The translations under genes and the position numbers were made by a program. DNA of 64,000 nt from Streptomyces prunicolor NBRC 13075 (GTDB taxonomy: Bacteria; Actinomycetota; Actinomycetes; Streptomycetales; Streptomycetaceae), in contig NZ_BARF01000029.1 in the NCBI RefSeq assembly GCF_000367365.1, forward strand, positions 62,001-126,000, in the 5' to 3' direction. The notes beneath the pieces were generated by a model, which was given only the letters and a program-made list of their open reading frames with translations, was not told the origin of the DNA and ran no database searches. Shown here in pieces: positions 26,156 to 34,061 of the stretch. The first letter of the stretch is position 1. Every line of letters begins with the position of its first letter.

Positions 26156-26829
26156 CCGGCCCCCTGGTGGAACTTCGCGACGTCGGCCACGTCTACCCCG
26201 GCGGAACCAGAGTGCTGCACGAGGTGTCCCTGCGCGTCCGGCACGGGGAACTCCTCGCGATCGTCGGCCCGTCCGGCTCCGGGAAATCCACCCTGCTCAA
26301 CCTCATCGGCACCCTGGACACGGCCACCTCCGGCACTGTGACCATCGACGGCCACGACATCGCCACCCTCAAGGAGCGCCAGGTCTCCGCGCTACGGGCC
26401 CGCGCCATCGGTTTCGTCTTCCAGCAGTTCTTCCTCGCTCCCTCGATCAGCGCCCTGGACAACGTCGCCGACGGCCTCCTGTACGCCGGCGTGGCCCGCG
26501 GGCAGCGCCGCGCACGCGCCGAGCGGACGCTGCGCAGGGTCGGCCTCGGCCACCGCCTGGACCACCGCCCGCACGAACTGTCCGGGGGCGAGAAGCAGCG
26601 CGTCGCCATCGCCCGCGCGGTCGTCGGAGACCCACCGCTGCTGCTCGCCGACGAGCCGACCGGCGCCCTGGACACCACCTCGGGGGCATCGGTGCTGGAA
26701 CTCCTGCGGGAGCTCAACACGTCCGGCACCACCGTCGTCCTGATCACCCACGACCAGGAGCTGGCCGCCTCGCTCCCGCGCCGGGTCCGCGTCCTCGACG
26801 GCCGGGTCGACGAGGAGGTGAGGTCGTGA
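26152..26829 (+). CDS. ABC transporter ATP-binding protein (MacB/LolD type)
   Basis: 225 residues with all nucleotide-binding motifs: Walker [11 protein letters not shown]-loop FVFQQFF, signature LSGGEKQR, Walker [13 protein letters not shown] and the H-loop ITHD. Spacing is typical of MacB/LolD/FtsE ATPases that drive mechanotransmission and not classic transport. It overlaps the upstream fusion protein and the downstream permease genes by 4 bp each, so the three are made as one complex. Confidence 0.95.
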   Translation: MTGPLVELRDVGHVYPGGTRVLHEVSLRVRHGELLAIVGPSGSGKSTLLNLIGTLDTATSGTVTIDGHDIATLKERQVSALRARAIGFVFQQFFLAPSISALDNVADGLLYAGVARGQRRARAERTLRRVGLGHRLDHRPHELSGGEKQRVAIARAVVGDPPLLLADEPTGALDTTSGASVLELLRELNTSGTTVVLITHDQELAASLPRRVRVLDGRVDEEVRS

Positions 26830-28025
26830 GCTCCGGGCAACTCGTCCCCCACCGCCTCGGTCCCGCCGACACCGTGCGCGTCGGCAGCGCGGGCCTGCGG
26901 GTCCGCCCGGCCCGAGTGGTGCTCTCCGCCCTCGGCATCGCGATCGGGATCGCCGCCATGGTCGCGGTGATCGCCATCTCCTCCTCCAGCCAGGCTGCCT
27001 TCAACGCCCGGCTCGCCTCCGTGGGCACCAATCTCCTCACCGTGACCCCCGGAAAGGACTTCCTCGGGAAACCGGCCCCGCTGCCCGAGAGCTCCGTGGG
27101 CATGGTCGAACGCATCGCTCCCGTCGACTCCGCCTCGGCCACCGGCAGCGTCGACGACGCCCATGTCTACCGCAACGACCACATCCCCCAGGACGCCAGC
27201 GGCGGCATCGGCGTCCTCGCCACCGGGCTCGACCTCCCCACGACAGTCGGTCTGCACCTGGCGGCCGGCACCTGGCTCAACGCCGCGCAGGCCCGCTACC
27301 CGACCGTCGTGCTGGGCGCCACCACGGCCGAGCTCCTCGGCATCACCCACCCCGGCAACCGGATCTGGCTCGGCGGCCAGTGGTTCACCGTCACCGGCAT
27401 CCTGCACAAGGCGCCGCTCGCGCCGGAGTTGGACACCTCGGCCCTGGTCGGCTGGGACGCAGCGAAGCGCCTGCTCGGCTTCGACGGCAGGCCCACCCAG
27501 ATCTACCTCCGCAGCGCGGACAGCAAGGTCGGCCAGGTCCGCGACGTCCTCGCGGCCACCGTCAACCCCGAGAACCCCAGCGAGGTCACCGTCTCCCGAC
27601 CTTCCGACGCGCTCACCGCCAAACAGGCCGCCAACAACGCCTTCACCAGCCTGCTGGTCGGCATCGGCGGCATCGCCCTGCTCGTGGGCGGCGTCGGCGT
27701 GGCCAACACCATGGTCATCGCCGTCCTGGAACGACGCGGCGAGATCGGCCTGCGCCGTTCCCTGGGTGCCACCCGCGCCCAGATCCGCACCCAGTTCCTG
27801 ACCGAGTCCGTACTGCTGTCCACCCTCGGCGGAGCGAGCGGCGCCGCACTGGGCGCCGTAGCCTCGGCGGGCTACGCCGTCTACCAGGGCTGGCAGGTCG
27901 TCATACCTCCGTGGGCCTTGGGAGTCGGTGTCGGCGCCACGATCGCCATCGGGGCCTTCGCCGGCCTCTGGCCCGCGGTCCGCGCCGCCCGCCTCGCTCC
28001 CCGGGAAGCCCTCTCCAGCCCGTGA
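26826..28025 (+). CDS. ABC transporter permease (MacB/FtsX type)
   Basis: 399 residues with the MacB layout: TM1 near the N-terminus ([22 protein letters not shown], about 37-58) and a large extracellular domain with MacB_PCD-type segments (about 60-270). Three C-terminal helices then enclose the [21 protein letters not shown] cytoplasmic motif. With the ATPase and PG-binding fusion protein it should form an exporter for peptides, lipids or antibiotics under the divergent two-component system. Followed by a convergent GNAT gene. Confidence 0.92.
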   Translation: MSSGQLVPHRLGPADTVRVGSAGLRVRPARVVLSALGIAIGIAAMVAVIAISSSSQAAFNARLASVGTNLLTVTPGKDFLGKPAPLPESSVGMVERIAPVDSASATGSVDDAHVYRNDHIPQDASGGIGVLATGLDLPTTVGLHLAAGTWLNAAQARYPTVVLGATTAELLGITHPGNRIWLGGQWFTVTGILHKAPLAPELDTSALVGWDAAKRLLGFDGRPTQIYLRSADSKVGQVRDVLAATVNPENPSEVTVSRPSDALTAKQAANNAFTSLLVGIGGIALLVGGVGVANTMVIAVLERRGEIGLRRSLGATRAQIRTQFLTESVLLSTLGGASGAALGAVASAGYAVYQGWQVVIPPWALGVGVGATIAIGAFAGLWPAVRAARLAPREALSSP

Positions 28026-28092
28026 CGAGAACCCGGCCGACGGTGATCCGTATGCGTCCTGTGTGGCAGGCCCTGGCCGGGGGTGGTCGCGG

Positions 28093-28569
28093 TCACAGCA
28101 CCTTCGCGAAGCACCGACTGTCGTCATGGAAGCGGTAGTACCCGAACTTCACGCAGGGCTCGTAGCCGCTGGACGTGTAGAGGGCGATGGCCTCCGGCTG
28201 CTTGGTGCCGGTTTCCAGGACCATGCGGGTGCGGCCGGCCGCGCGGGCGTTCTCCTCCAGGGCGGCCAGCATGCGGCGGGCGAGGCCCAGGCCGCGGGCC
28301 TGTTCGATCACGTACATGCGCTTGAGCTCGGCGTCGCCGTCCTCGTTGCCCTCGCCGTTGGCGTCCTGGGAGCGCCAGCCGCCGGTGGCGACGGGGTCGT
28401 CGTTGGCGTCGTACGCGATCAGGTACAGGCCGTTCGGGGGTTCGAAGTCCGTCGGGTCCAGGGTCGTGGCGTCGCCGCCGTCGCCGTAGCGGACGTGGTA
28501 CTCCGCCTGAACCTGGTCGCTCAGCTTCACGGCGTCGGGGTGGTCGAAGGGGACGGTGCGTATGTTCAT
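28093..28569 (-). CDS. GNAT N-acetyltransferase
   Basis: 158 residues. The LKRMYVIEQARGLGLARRML segment is the acetyl-CoA binding A-motif (R-G-x-G-L-x-R), and 'LETGTKQPEAIALYTSSGYEPC' is the B-region with the usual YxxxGY. A small substrate amine is probably acetylated; none can be named. The ATG at 28569 is the only sensible start. It is divergent from exonuclease III with 76 bp between them. Confidence 0.88.
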   Translation of the reverse strand: MNIRTVPFDHPDAVKLSDQVQAEYHVRYGDGGDATTLDPTDFEPPNGLYLIAYDANDDPVATGGWRSQDANGEGNEDGDAELKRMYVIEQARGLGLARRMLAALEENARAAGRTRMVLETGTKQPEAIALYTSSGYEPCVKFGYYRFHDDSRCFAKVL

Positions 28570-28645
28570 GCGAAAACTCGTATGCCTACTCGTGAGCTCG
28601 TAAGGGGTATCCGGACTCCGTCCAGTGTGCCGGTATCGTGCCGGA

Positions 28646-29449
28646 GTGCTCACTGTGACCTCAGTAAATGTCAACGGACTGCGGGCCGCCGCGAAGAAGG
28701 GCTTCGTGGAGTGGCTCGCCGGGACCTCCGCCGATGTGCTCTGTCTGCAGGAGGTGCGGGCCGAGCCGGAGCAGCTGCCGGAGCACGTCCGCACCCCCGA
28801 GGGCTGGCATGTCGTGCACGCCCCGGCCGCCGCCAAGGGCCGCGCCGGCGTCTCCCTCTACACCCGCCGCGAGCCGGACCGCGTCCAAGTCGGCTTCGGG
28901 TCGGCCGAGTTCGACGGGAGCGGCCGGTACGTCGAGGCCGACCTTCCCGGGGTCACCGTCGCGAGCCTGTACCTGCCCTCCGGCGAGGTCGGCACCGAGC
29001 GGCAGGACGAGAAGGTGCGCTTCATGGGCGAGTTTCTCGTCCATCTGAAGGAGCTGCGCGCGCGGGCCGCCGCCGACGGGCGCGAGGTCGTCGTCTGCGG
29101 CGACTGGAACATCGCCCACCAGCCCGCCGACCTCAAGAACTGGCGCGCCAACCAGAAGAACTCCGGCTTCCTGCCGGAGGAGAGGGAGTGGCTCGGCAGC
29201 GTCCTCGACGCCAAGGGCGGTGGGTACGTGGATGTCGTCCGCGCGCTTCATCCTGACGTCGAGGGGCCGTACTCCTGGTGGTCCTACCGCGGGCGCGCGT
29301 TCGACAACGACAGCGGATGGCGGATCGACTACCACGTCTCGACGCCCGGGCTCGCCGCCAAGGCGGTCAAGGGGTACGTCGAGCGCGCGGCCACGCATGA
29401 CGAGCGCTGGTCGGACCACGCGCCCGTGACGGTGGTCTACGACCTCTGA
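28646..29449 (+). CDS. xthA: Exodeoxyribonuclease III
   Basis: 267-residue member of the exonuclease-endonuclease-phosphatase fold. Motifs: TSVNVNGLRAA (Asn), LCLQEVRAEP (catalytic metal-binding Glu), VVCGDWNIAH (Asp/Asn), RIDYHVSTP and the final WSDHAPVTVVYDL (Asp-His pair). It cleaves DNA at abasic sites and trims 3' ends in base-excision repair. GTG start at 28646 lies exactly at the conserved N-terminus. Its 3' end overlaps the convergent MerR gene by 13 bp. Confidence 0.94.
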   Translation: MLTVTSVNVNGLRAAAKKGFVEWLAGTSADVLCLQEVRAEPEQLPEHVRTPEGWHVVHAPAAAKGRAGVSLYTRREPDRVQVGFGSAEFDGSGRYVEADLPGVTVASLYLPSGEVGTERQDEKVRFMGEFLVHLKELRARAAADGREVVVCGDWNIAHQPADLKNWRANQKNSGFLPEEREWLGSVLDAKGGGYVDVVRALHPDVEGPYSWWSYRGRAFDNDSGWRIDYHVSTPGLAAKAVKGYVERAATHDERWSDHAPVTVVYDL

Positions 29450-30123
29450 GGTCCCTGACCGCCGCCTCCGGCCTGGAGCCGGCGGTCCATCGCCATCGAG
29501 AGTTCCGCTTCTACGACGCTCTTCGCCAGCGGGCGCAGTCGTTGCAGGTCCTCCGTCGTGCGGCCGCCCTGTGTCAGCACCATGTCCGCGAAGAGTTCCG
29601 CGAGGGCGTCCGTGTGTGCGCGGACGCGGCGGCCCGCGCTGAGGACGTCGGCGAGGGGGATGCCCTCGTGGACCAGCGCGGCCGTGACGTCGAGGAGGCG
29701 GCGGCTGATGTGGACGATCTCGCCGCCGTCGGTGCCGAGGTAGCCGAGTTCGAGCGAGGCGGCGAAGTTCTCCGGGGTGGCCTGGTCGCCGAAGTAGTCG
29801 GCGAGGGCCTCCGGGGTGAGCCGGACCGGGGTCTCCTCGGTCGGCGCGCCCAGCCCCAGCAGCTCGCCGACGTTGCGGCCGTGGTCGAAGGCCTCCGCCA
29901 GTTCCGCGATGCCGTTGAGGGTGTGGCCGCGCTCCAGCAGCGCCGAGATCGTGCGCAGGCGGGCCAGGTGGGTCTCGTCGTACCAGGCGATACGGCCTTC
30001 CCGGCGCGGCGGGTGGATGAGTTTGCGCTCGCGGTAGAAGCGCAGGGTGCGCACCGTGATGCCGGCCTCCTCGGCCAGCTCCTCCATGCGGTACTCGCGC
30101 TTCTGTTCTGCCTTCTCCGCCAC
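29437..30123 (-). CDS. MerR family transcriptional regulator
   Basis: 228 residues. The N-terminal helix-turn-helix 'YRMEELAEEAGITVRTLRFYRERKLI' with HPPRREGRIAWYDETHLARL is the MerR DNA-binding domain. The remainder is an all-helical effector domain without the metal-binding cysteines of MerR/CueR. It is divergent from the monooxygenase operon with a palindrome between, so it probably controls that operon in response to a small hydrophobic ligand. Start at GTG 30123. Confidence 0.9.
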   Translation of the reverse strand: MAEKAEQKREYRMEELAEEAGITVRTLRFYRERKLIHPPRREGRIAWYDETHLARLRTISALLERGHTLNGIAELAEAFDHGRNVGELLGLGAPTEETPVRLTPEALADYFGDQATPENFAASLELGYLGTDGGEIVHISRRLLDVTAALVHEGIPLADVLSAGRRVRAHTDALAELFADMVLTQGGRTTEDLQRLRPLAKSVVEAELSMAMDRRLQAGGGGQGPQRS

Positions 30124-30206
30124 GCCCGCACCCTACGTCGTACCCTCGGTAACTTTCCGCCTCCCGCCCCCTACCCATGAGTACGGAGCTGCTCTACGCT
30201 CCGATT

Positions 30207-30226
30207 GCGCCAGTGTTCACTGGCGC
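30207..30226. promoter_or_regulatory. Palindromic operator candidate
   Basis: Perfect inverted repeat GCGCCAGTG-TT-CACTGGCGC, 30 bp upstream of the monooxygenase start and 84 bp from the divergent MerR start. The symmetry and location suit a regulator-binding site for the operon, most simply the adjacent MerR-family protein. Confidence 0.6.
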
Positions 30227-30255
30227 GGTTGCGTGACCGTAGGGAAGGACAGGGG

Positions 30256-31788
30256 ATGACCGAACGCGAGCATGTGCGGGTGGCGGTGATCGGGTCCGGG
30301 TTCGGTGGGCTGGGGGCCGCGGTGCGGTTGCGGCGCGAGGGCGTCACCGACTTCGTCGTCCTGGAGCGCGCCGACAGCGTGGGCGGGACCTGGCGGGACA
30401 ACAGCTATCCCGGCTGCGCCTGCGACGTACCGTCGCATCTGTACTCGTTCTCCTTCGCGCCGAACGCCGACTGGCCGCGCACCTTCTCCCGGCGGGAGCA
30501 CATCCGCGCCTACCTGGAGAACGTCGCCGACGTCTTCCGGCTCCGGCCGCACATCCGCTTCAACTCCGAGGTCAAGATGATGACTTGGGACGCGGAGCGG
30601 CTGCGCTGGGACATCGAGACCACCGGCGGCTCCTACTCCGCCGACCTCGTCGTCTCCGCCACCGGGCCGCTCTCCGACCCCAAGATCCCGGACATCCCGG
30701 GGCTCGACTCCTTCCCCGGCAAGGTCTTCCACTCGGCCCGCTGGGACCACGACTACGACCTGCGCGGCAAGCGCGTCGCCATGGTCGGCACCGGCGCCTC
30801 CGCGATCCAGATCGTGCCGGCGATCCAGCCCGACGTGCGGCGCCTCACCCTCTTCCAGCGCACCCCGCCCTGGGTGATGCCCCGCGTCGACCGCCCCATC
30901 AGCGGCGCCGAACGCGCCCTGCACCGCGCGCTGCCCTTCACCACCAAGGCGCGGCGGGGACTCCTGTGGGGCATAAGGGAGTTGCAGACGCAGGCCTTCA
31001 CCAAGCGGCCCAACGAGCTTGTCCTGGTGGAGCAGTTGGCCAAGCGGAACATGGCCCACTCCATCAAGGACCCGGCTCTGCGCGCCAAACTCACCCCCGA
31101 CTACCGCATCGGCTGCAAGCGCATCCTGCTCTCCCGCACCTACTATCCCGCCCTCGCCCAGCCCAATGTCGACGTCGTGGCAAGCGGGTTGAGTGAGGTC
31201 CGCGGCTCGACCGTCGTCGCCGCCGACGGCACCGAGGCCGAGGTCGACGCGATCGTCTTCGGTACGGGCTTCCACGTCACGGACATGCCGATCGCCCAAC
31301 GGGTCGTCGGCGCGGAAGGGCGCACGCTGGCCGAGGCGTGGCAGGGCGGAATGCAGGCGCTACGGGGGTCCTCGGCGGCCGGGTTCCCGAACTGGGTGAG
31401 CGTCATCGGGCCCAACACCGGTCTCGGGACCTCCTCCATGATCTTCATTATCGAGTCCCAGCTGAACTATCTCGCCGACTACATCCGGCAGTTGGACGTC
31501 CTGGGTGGCCGCGTCGCCCTCGATGCCCGGCCGAGCGCGGTGAGCGCGTGGAACCGGCGTGTGCAGGAACGGATGAAGCGGACTGTGTGGAACACCGGCG
31601 GCTGCACCAGCTGGTACATGGACGCCTCCGGCCTCAACACCACCATCTGGCCCGGCACCACGGCCGAATTCCGCAAGGCCACAAGGAGAGTTGACCTCAC
31701 GGAGTACGAGGTCGTACGGGTTTCTGCCGACAAGAAGGCGGAGACAGCGACGGAGACAGTAACGGAGACGGAGGTGGCCAGCGCGTGA
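30256..31788 (+). CDS. Flavin-containing monooxygenase (Baeyer-Villiger type)
   Basis: 510 residues. The FAD-binding GSGFGGLGAA (Rossmann GxGxxG, about 14-23), GGTWRDNSYPGCACDVPSH and the second nucleotide site MVGTGASAIQIVP (NADPH) are typical of class B flavoprotein monooxygenases. The segment FHSARWDHDY resembles the Baeyer-Villiger fingerprint FxGxxxHxxxW, but Ser replaces Gly and the final position is Tyr in place of Trp or Pro. Such enzymes turn ketones into esters or hydroxylate heteroatoms. An acid-rich tail (ETATETVTETE) is unusual. The hydrolase gene overlaps its stop by 4 bp, consistent with hydrolysis of an ester product. Confidence 0.9.
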   Translation: MTEREHVRVAVIGSGFGGLGAAVRLRREGVTDFVVLERADSVGGTWRDNSYPGCACDVPSHLYSFSFAPNADWPRTFSRREHIRAYLENVADVFRLRPHIRFNSEVKMMTWDAERLRWDIETTGGSYSADLVVSATGPLSDPKIPDIPGLDSFPGKVFHSARWDHDYDLRGKRVAMVGTGASAIQIVPAIQPDVRRLTLFQRTPPWVMPRVDRPISGAERALHRALPFTTKARRGLLWGIRELQTQAFTKRPNELVLVEQLAKRNMAHSIKDPALRAKLTPDYRIGCKRILLSRTYYPALAQPNVDVVASGLSEVRGSTVVAADGTEAEVDAIVFGTGFHVTDMPIAQRVVGAEGRTLAEAWQGGMQALRGSSAAGFPNWVSVIGPNTGLGTSSMIFIIESQLNYLADYIRQLDVLGGRVALDARPSAVSAWNRRVQERMKRTVWNTGGCTSWYMDASGLNTTIWPGTTAEFRKATRRVDLTEYEVVRVSADKKAETATETVTETEVASA

Positions 31789-32720
31789 GTCGTCTTATGC
31801 ACGCCTCGTCCGGGCCGTACGCCCCGCCCGTCCCCGCCCGCGAGCTCACCGTCACCTCCGCCGACGGCTCCCGGCTGCACGTCGAGGTGCACGGACCCGA
31901 GGACGCGCCCGCCGTCGTCCTCTCGCACGGCTGGTCCTGTTCCACGGCCTTCTGGGCCGCGCAGGTACGGGACTTGGCGGCCGATCACCGCGTCATCGTC
32001 TACGACCAACGGGGGCACGGGCGCAGTCCGGTGGCCGTCGCGCACAGTACCGACGCGCTCGCCGACGACCTGGAAGCCGTACTGGAGGAGACGCTCGCGC
32101 CCGGGGAGAAGGTGGTGATCGCGGGGCACTCCATGGGCGGGATGACCGTGCTGGCGGCTGCCGGGCGGGCGCGGTTCCGGGAGCACGCGGTGGCCGTTCT
32201 GCTGTGCAGTACGGGGAGTTCGCGGCTGGTCGACGAGTCGCTCGTGGTGCCGTTGCGGGCCGGGCGGATGCGGACCCGGCTGACCCGGAAGATACTGGGG
32301 ACGCGGGCACCGCTCGGGCCGGTCACGCCGGTCGCGCGGCGGATCCTCAAGTACGGGACGATGGGCCCCGGTTCGGCCCCGCACATGGTCGAGGCGTGCG
32401 CGCGGATCGTGCACGCGTGTCCTGCGCCGGTGCGGTACGCGTGGTCGCGGGTGCTTGACACGCTCGATCTCGACGGCGGCGTACGGGAGTTGGCGGTTCC
32501 GACGGCCGTCCTCGTCGGTACGGCGGATCGGATGACGCCGCCGGTGCATGCGCGGGCGCTGGTCGCCGCGTTGCCCAACTGCATCGGGATCAACGAACTT
32601 CCCGGGCTCGGTCATATGACGCCCGTCGAGGCGCCGGAGCTGGTCAGCGCGAGGATTCGTGAACTGGCCGCGACGTACGTGCAGTTCAGTCAGGGCGATC
32701 AGGTCAAGGAGGGCGCATGA
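31785..32720 (+). CDS. Alpha/beta hydrolase
   Basis: 311 residues of the alpha/beta hydrolase fold. VVLSHGWSCSTAFW gives the oxyanion region and IAGHSMGGMT the nucleophile elbow (Ser). VGTADRMTPP carries the acid and GLGHMTPVEAP the catalytic histidine. Set between a Baeyer-Villiger-type monooxygenase and a short-chain dehydrogenase with 4-bp overlaps, it probably hydrolyses an ester or lactone in the same pathway. GTG start (VSRLMHASSG). The substrate is unknown. Confidence 0.9.
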   Translation: MSRLMHASSGPYAPPVPARELTVTSADGSRLHVEVHGPEDAPAVVLSHGWSCSTAFWAAQVRDLAADHRVIVYDQRGHGRSPVAVAHSTDALADDLEAVLEETLAPGEKVVIAGHSMGGMTVLAAAGRARFREHAVAVLLCSTGSSRLVDESLVVPLRAGRMRTRLTRKILGTRAPLGPVTPVARRILKYGTMGPGSAPHMVEACARIVHACPAPVRYAWSRVLDTLDLDGGVRELAVPTAVLVGTADRMTPPVHARALVAALPNCIGINELPGLGHMTPVEAPELVSARIRELAATYVQFSQGDQVKEGA

Positions 32721-33616
32721 GCAGCAGGGCCAGTCTGGAAGGGCAGGTCGCGGTCGTGACCGGGGCCGCGCGGGGCGTCGGTGAGTTGCTGGCCCGCAAA
32801 CTCTCCGCGCGCGGGGCCAAGTTGGCGCTCGTCGGGCTGGAACCGGATGCGCTGAAGCAGGTCTCCGAGCGGCTGCACACCGACAGCGATCACTGGTACG
32901 CCGATGTCACCGATCACGAGGCGATGGCTCGGGTGGCGGGTGAGGTCAAGGAGCGGTTCGGGAAGGTCGACATCGTCGTCGCCAACGCGGGTGTCGCGAG
33001 TGGTGGGCCTTTTCTCGACTCCGATCCGGTCGCCTGGCGGCGGGTGATCGAGGTCAATCTGATCGGGTCCGCGGTGACCGCGCGGGCGTTTCTGCCGGTG
33101 CTGATGGAGAGCCGGGGGTATCTGCTGCAGATCGCCTCGCTGGCCGCGATCACTCCGGCGCCGATGATGACCGCGTACTGCGCGTCCAAGGCCGGGGTCG
33201 AGGCGTACGCGCACAGCCTGCGGGCCGAGGTCGGTTACAAGGGGGTGCGGGTCGGGGTCGGGTATCTGTCGTGGACCGACACGGACATGGTGCGCGGGGC
33301 TGATCAGGACGCGGTCATGCGGGAGTTGAGGGAGCGGTTGCCCTGGCCGTCGAACAAGACGTATCCGCTGGGGCCGGCCGTGGATCGGATCGTTGCCGGG
33401 ATCGAGCGGCGGTCCAGTCATGTGTACGGGCAGTGGTGGTTGCGGGGGATGCAGGGGGTGCGGGGGTATCTGCCGGGGGTCATCGGGTCGGTGGGGCAGC
33501 GGGAGATGCGGCGGTTCGGGTCTCGGTTGGAGGGGATGCGGTCGGGGCTTGTGGGGGCGGGTGGGGCGGCGGACGAAGCGGCTCGGGCTGCGGCGCGTGT
33601 CACGGAGGGTGACTGA
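32717..33616 (+). CDS. Short-chain dehydrogenase/reductase
   Basis: 299 residues. NAD(P)-binding TGAARGVGELL, the NAG motif (VVANAGVAS), catalytic Ser in LLQIASLAA and the YCASKAGVEAY YxxxK pair are all present. It oxidises or reduces an alcohol/ketone and completes the three-gene oxidoreductase operon. The C-terminal 80 residues (MQGVRGYLPGVIGS...) are an extension common in membrane-linked SDRs. Its 3' third is strongly G-biased on the coding strand, with four G5 runs at 33444-33479. Confidence 0.92.
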   Translation: MSSRASLEGQVAVVTGAARGVGELLARKLSARGAKLALVGLEPDALKQVSERLHTDSDHWYADVTDHEAMARVAGEVKERFGKVDIVVANAGVASGGPFLDSDPVAWRRVIEVNLIGSAVTARAFLPVLMESRGYLLQIASLAAITPAPMMTAYCASKAGVEAYAHSLRAEVGYKGVRVGVGYLSWTDTDMVRGADQDAVMRELRERLPWPSNKTYPLGPAVDRIVAGIERRSSHVYGQWWLRGMQGVRGYLPGVIGSVGQREMRRFGSRLEGMRSGLVGAGGAADEAARAAARVTEGD

Positions 33617-33707
33617 TCGAAATGCGGTGTTTGTCCTGGCGTGTGAATCTGGTCGAGGCCCCAGCAAGGGGCCCACAAGTCCCCCCTCAGTACGGGAGTG
33701 AACCCAC

Positions 33708-33905
33708 ATGGGTATGAAGGACCAGTTCCAGGACAAGGCCAAGGACCTCGCTGACAAGGCCAAGGACCGTATGGACCAGGGCAAGGACCAGGCGCGGGAC
33801 CGGGGTCAGCAGCGGGACGAGGACGTTGAGCGTTCGGGTCAGGGGCAGGGTCAGGGTGCGCGGGAGCGTATGGACCAGGAGATGGACCAGGACTACGACG
33901 TGTAG
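33708..33905 (+). CDS. Small hydrophilic LEA-like/CsbD-like protein
   Basis: 65-residue, very hydrophilic protein built from short repeats of K-D-x-A-D-K-A-K-D and R-M-D-Q. It has no hydrophobic core, cysteine or membrane segment. Composition and periodicity recall desiccation or stress proteins of the LEA/CsbD kind, which are disordered and may form amphipathic helices. ATG with GGGAG at 9 bp; it has its own terminator, so it is an independent stress-type gene. The homology call is weak because no family motif is certain. Confidence 0.7.
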   Translation: MGMKDQFQDKAKDLADKAKDRMDQGKDQARDRGQQRDEDVERSGQGQGQGARERMDQEMDQDYDV

Positions 33906-33919
33906 TTGAGGTCTGTTTG

Positions 33920-33952
33920 CGTGGGGCGCCCTGTGTTTGGGGGCGCCCCACG
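33920..33952 (+). terminator. Terminator of the small hydrophilic protein gene
   Basis: 11-bp perfect stem (CGTGGGGCGCC / GGCGCCCCACG) with an 11-nt loop, followed by TTTCGTT, 15 bp after the stop codon. Confidence 0.85.
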
Positions 33953-33977
33953 TTTCGTTGTCGGGTGCGGGGCGGTG

Positions 33978-34031
33978 GGGGCTGGGCGCGCCCACGCGGC
34001 GGAGCCGCAAATAGATACAGCCCCGCGCCCC
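33978..34031. repeat. Streptomyces-type intergenic repeat element
   Basis: A 54-bp segment with outer arms GGGGCTG / CAGCCCC and an inner hairpin GCGGC-GGA-GCCGC, ending CCCCGCGCCCCT. I recall similar segments in many Streptomyces intergenic regions, always non-coding, so this looks like a dispersed REP-type repeat. It lies between two convergent genes, where such elements are usual. The dispersal claim is from memory and not checked. Confidence 0.5.
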
Positions 34032-34061
34032 TAAAAGAAAGGGAGTTGGCCCCCTCCCCTC

